Source of the DNA: Odontocerum albicorne
Taxonomy: Eukaryota > Arthropoda > Insecta > Trichoptera > Odontoceridae
Direction of reading: 5' to 3'
Length of the DNA: 64,000 bases
Assembly: GCA_949825065.1 (NCBI GenBank)
Contig: OX463864.1
Coordinates: forward strand, 14,335,327 to 14,399,326
A program made the position numbers and the translations under genes. The notes beneath the pieces are model-generated. The model did not search any database. It saw only the letters and a program-made list of their open reading frames with translations, and was not told where the DNA came from. This document shows, one piece after another, positions 63,366 to 64,000 of the stretch. Position 1 is the stretch's first letter; the number at the start of each line of letters is the position of its first letter.

Positions 63366-64000
63366 ATATTTCAGATCAATAATATAATGAAGTCTTCCTT
63401 AAAAGAAGCAACTAGTATTGAAATATATTCTGAATGTTTGTTTCAGGAATTTAAAGTGAAAATGGTATTATCTTATTGTTTTAACGATTTCTCAAATTGA
63501 TGAGGCACTCCGATTAGTTTTTGCCACAATTTCCGTGGGTGTGCCGAAATTATTTCGATGACTAAGCACTTGTCGGTTTACACAGATAAGTTCGAGGTAT
63601 TATTAGGTAAGGTAATAATAATTAATTTTCATATATATCGCAGGCAATTAAAATTCTAAGTGTTTAATGCAGTTATTTAATCCTTTGGTCCAACAAACTC
63701 TTCATAACACATTAAAATGTTCTGTTATTAAATTTGCAATGCTTGAAAAAACCTTCATCTTATGGATAGGCGACAATTTTCTATGACGAGCAAAACGAAG
63801 GATTTGATTTTATATTTGTAAAAGGACCTTTCATTTGATTTGCACATTATATCAGCCTGCAATAATGCAAGAGGAATGACTTATGGAAAAGGTTTGTGTG
63901 AGCTCTTTTGAGTGTGGTGTTTCGTGTTGTTTAATATTTATATTTTTACATATTTTTGTTTTTATTTTTATGAGTATGTGTGGTATATTGTGGGATGAAT
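63366..64000. other. No recognised feature
   Basis: AT-rich to the end of the window. No motif. Confidence 0.4.

Overview
This is an AT-rich eukaryotic window, almost certainly from an arthropod and most likely an insect. Lepidoptera would fit: RTE-type LINE tails, tRNA-derived SINEs and mariner relics are all dense. There are no bacterial-style operons, no rRNA and no CRISPR array. I see no complete host protein-coding gene. Two short CpG-rich segments (about 21.56-21.80 kb and 51.86-52.09 kb) look like minus-strand promoter/first-exon regions, but this is weak evidence. Most of the window is transposon-derived sequence, probably intergenic or intronic.

The best-preserved element is an RTE-type non-LTR retrotransposon on the minus strand (36449-39705). 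It has endonuclease and reverse transcriptase domains with their catalytic residues, a 14-bp target-site duplication, and one TGA stop near the C-terminus. A mariner copy (34438-35376, minus) keeps near-matching TIRs and flanking TA but has lost the middle of its transposase. It sits inside another LINE 3' end, which itself abuts a third LINE tail to tail. Decayed mariner/Tc1-type transposase relics lie at 0.73-1.25 kb, 6.2-6.8 kb and 11.2-11.3 kb.

Repeat families are named here for convenience. LINE-D: about 25 short 5'-truncated 3' ends of an RTE-type LINE, both strands. LINE-I: C-terminal RLWN-type fragments. LINE-A: 3' ends with an (AAAT)n tail. CR1/Jockey-like 3' ends. SINE-1a and SINE-1b: one tRNA-like head with two different bodies. 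SINE-2: another tRNA-headed family. Palindromic family P: copies at 4.4, 30.8 and 31.5 kb. Family G: a 250-300 bp repeat twice preceded by a minisatellite. Several MITEs have recognisable TA, TTAA or TAA target duplications.

Three cross-family relationships stand out. The SINE-1a 3' end resembles the 3' end of LINE-I, suggesting LINE-I was the mobilising partner. Two MITE insertions have an empty site visible in another repeat copy in the window. The octamer TACTCGTA/TACGAGTA occurs 21 times by hand count, and several paralogous comparisons show it as a 6-bp gain at a TA, which resembles a mariner-type excision footprint. All family assignments are by eye from motifs and within-window comparison.
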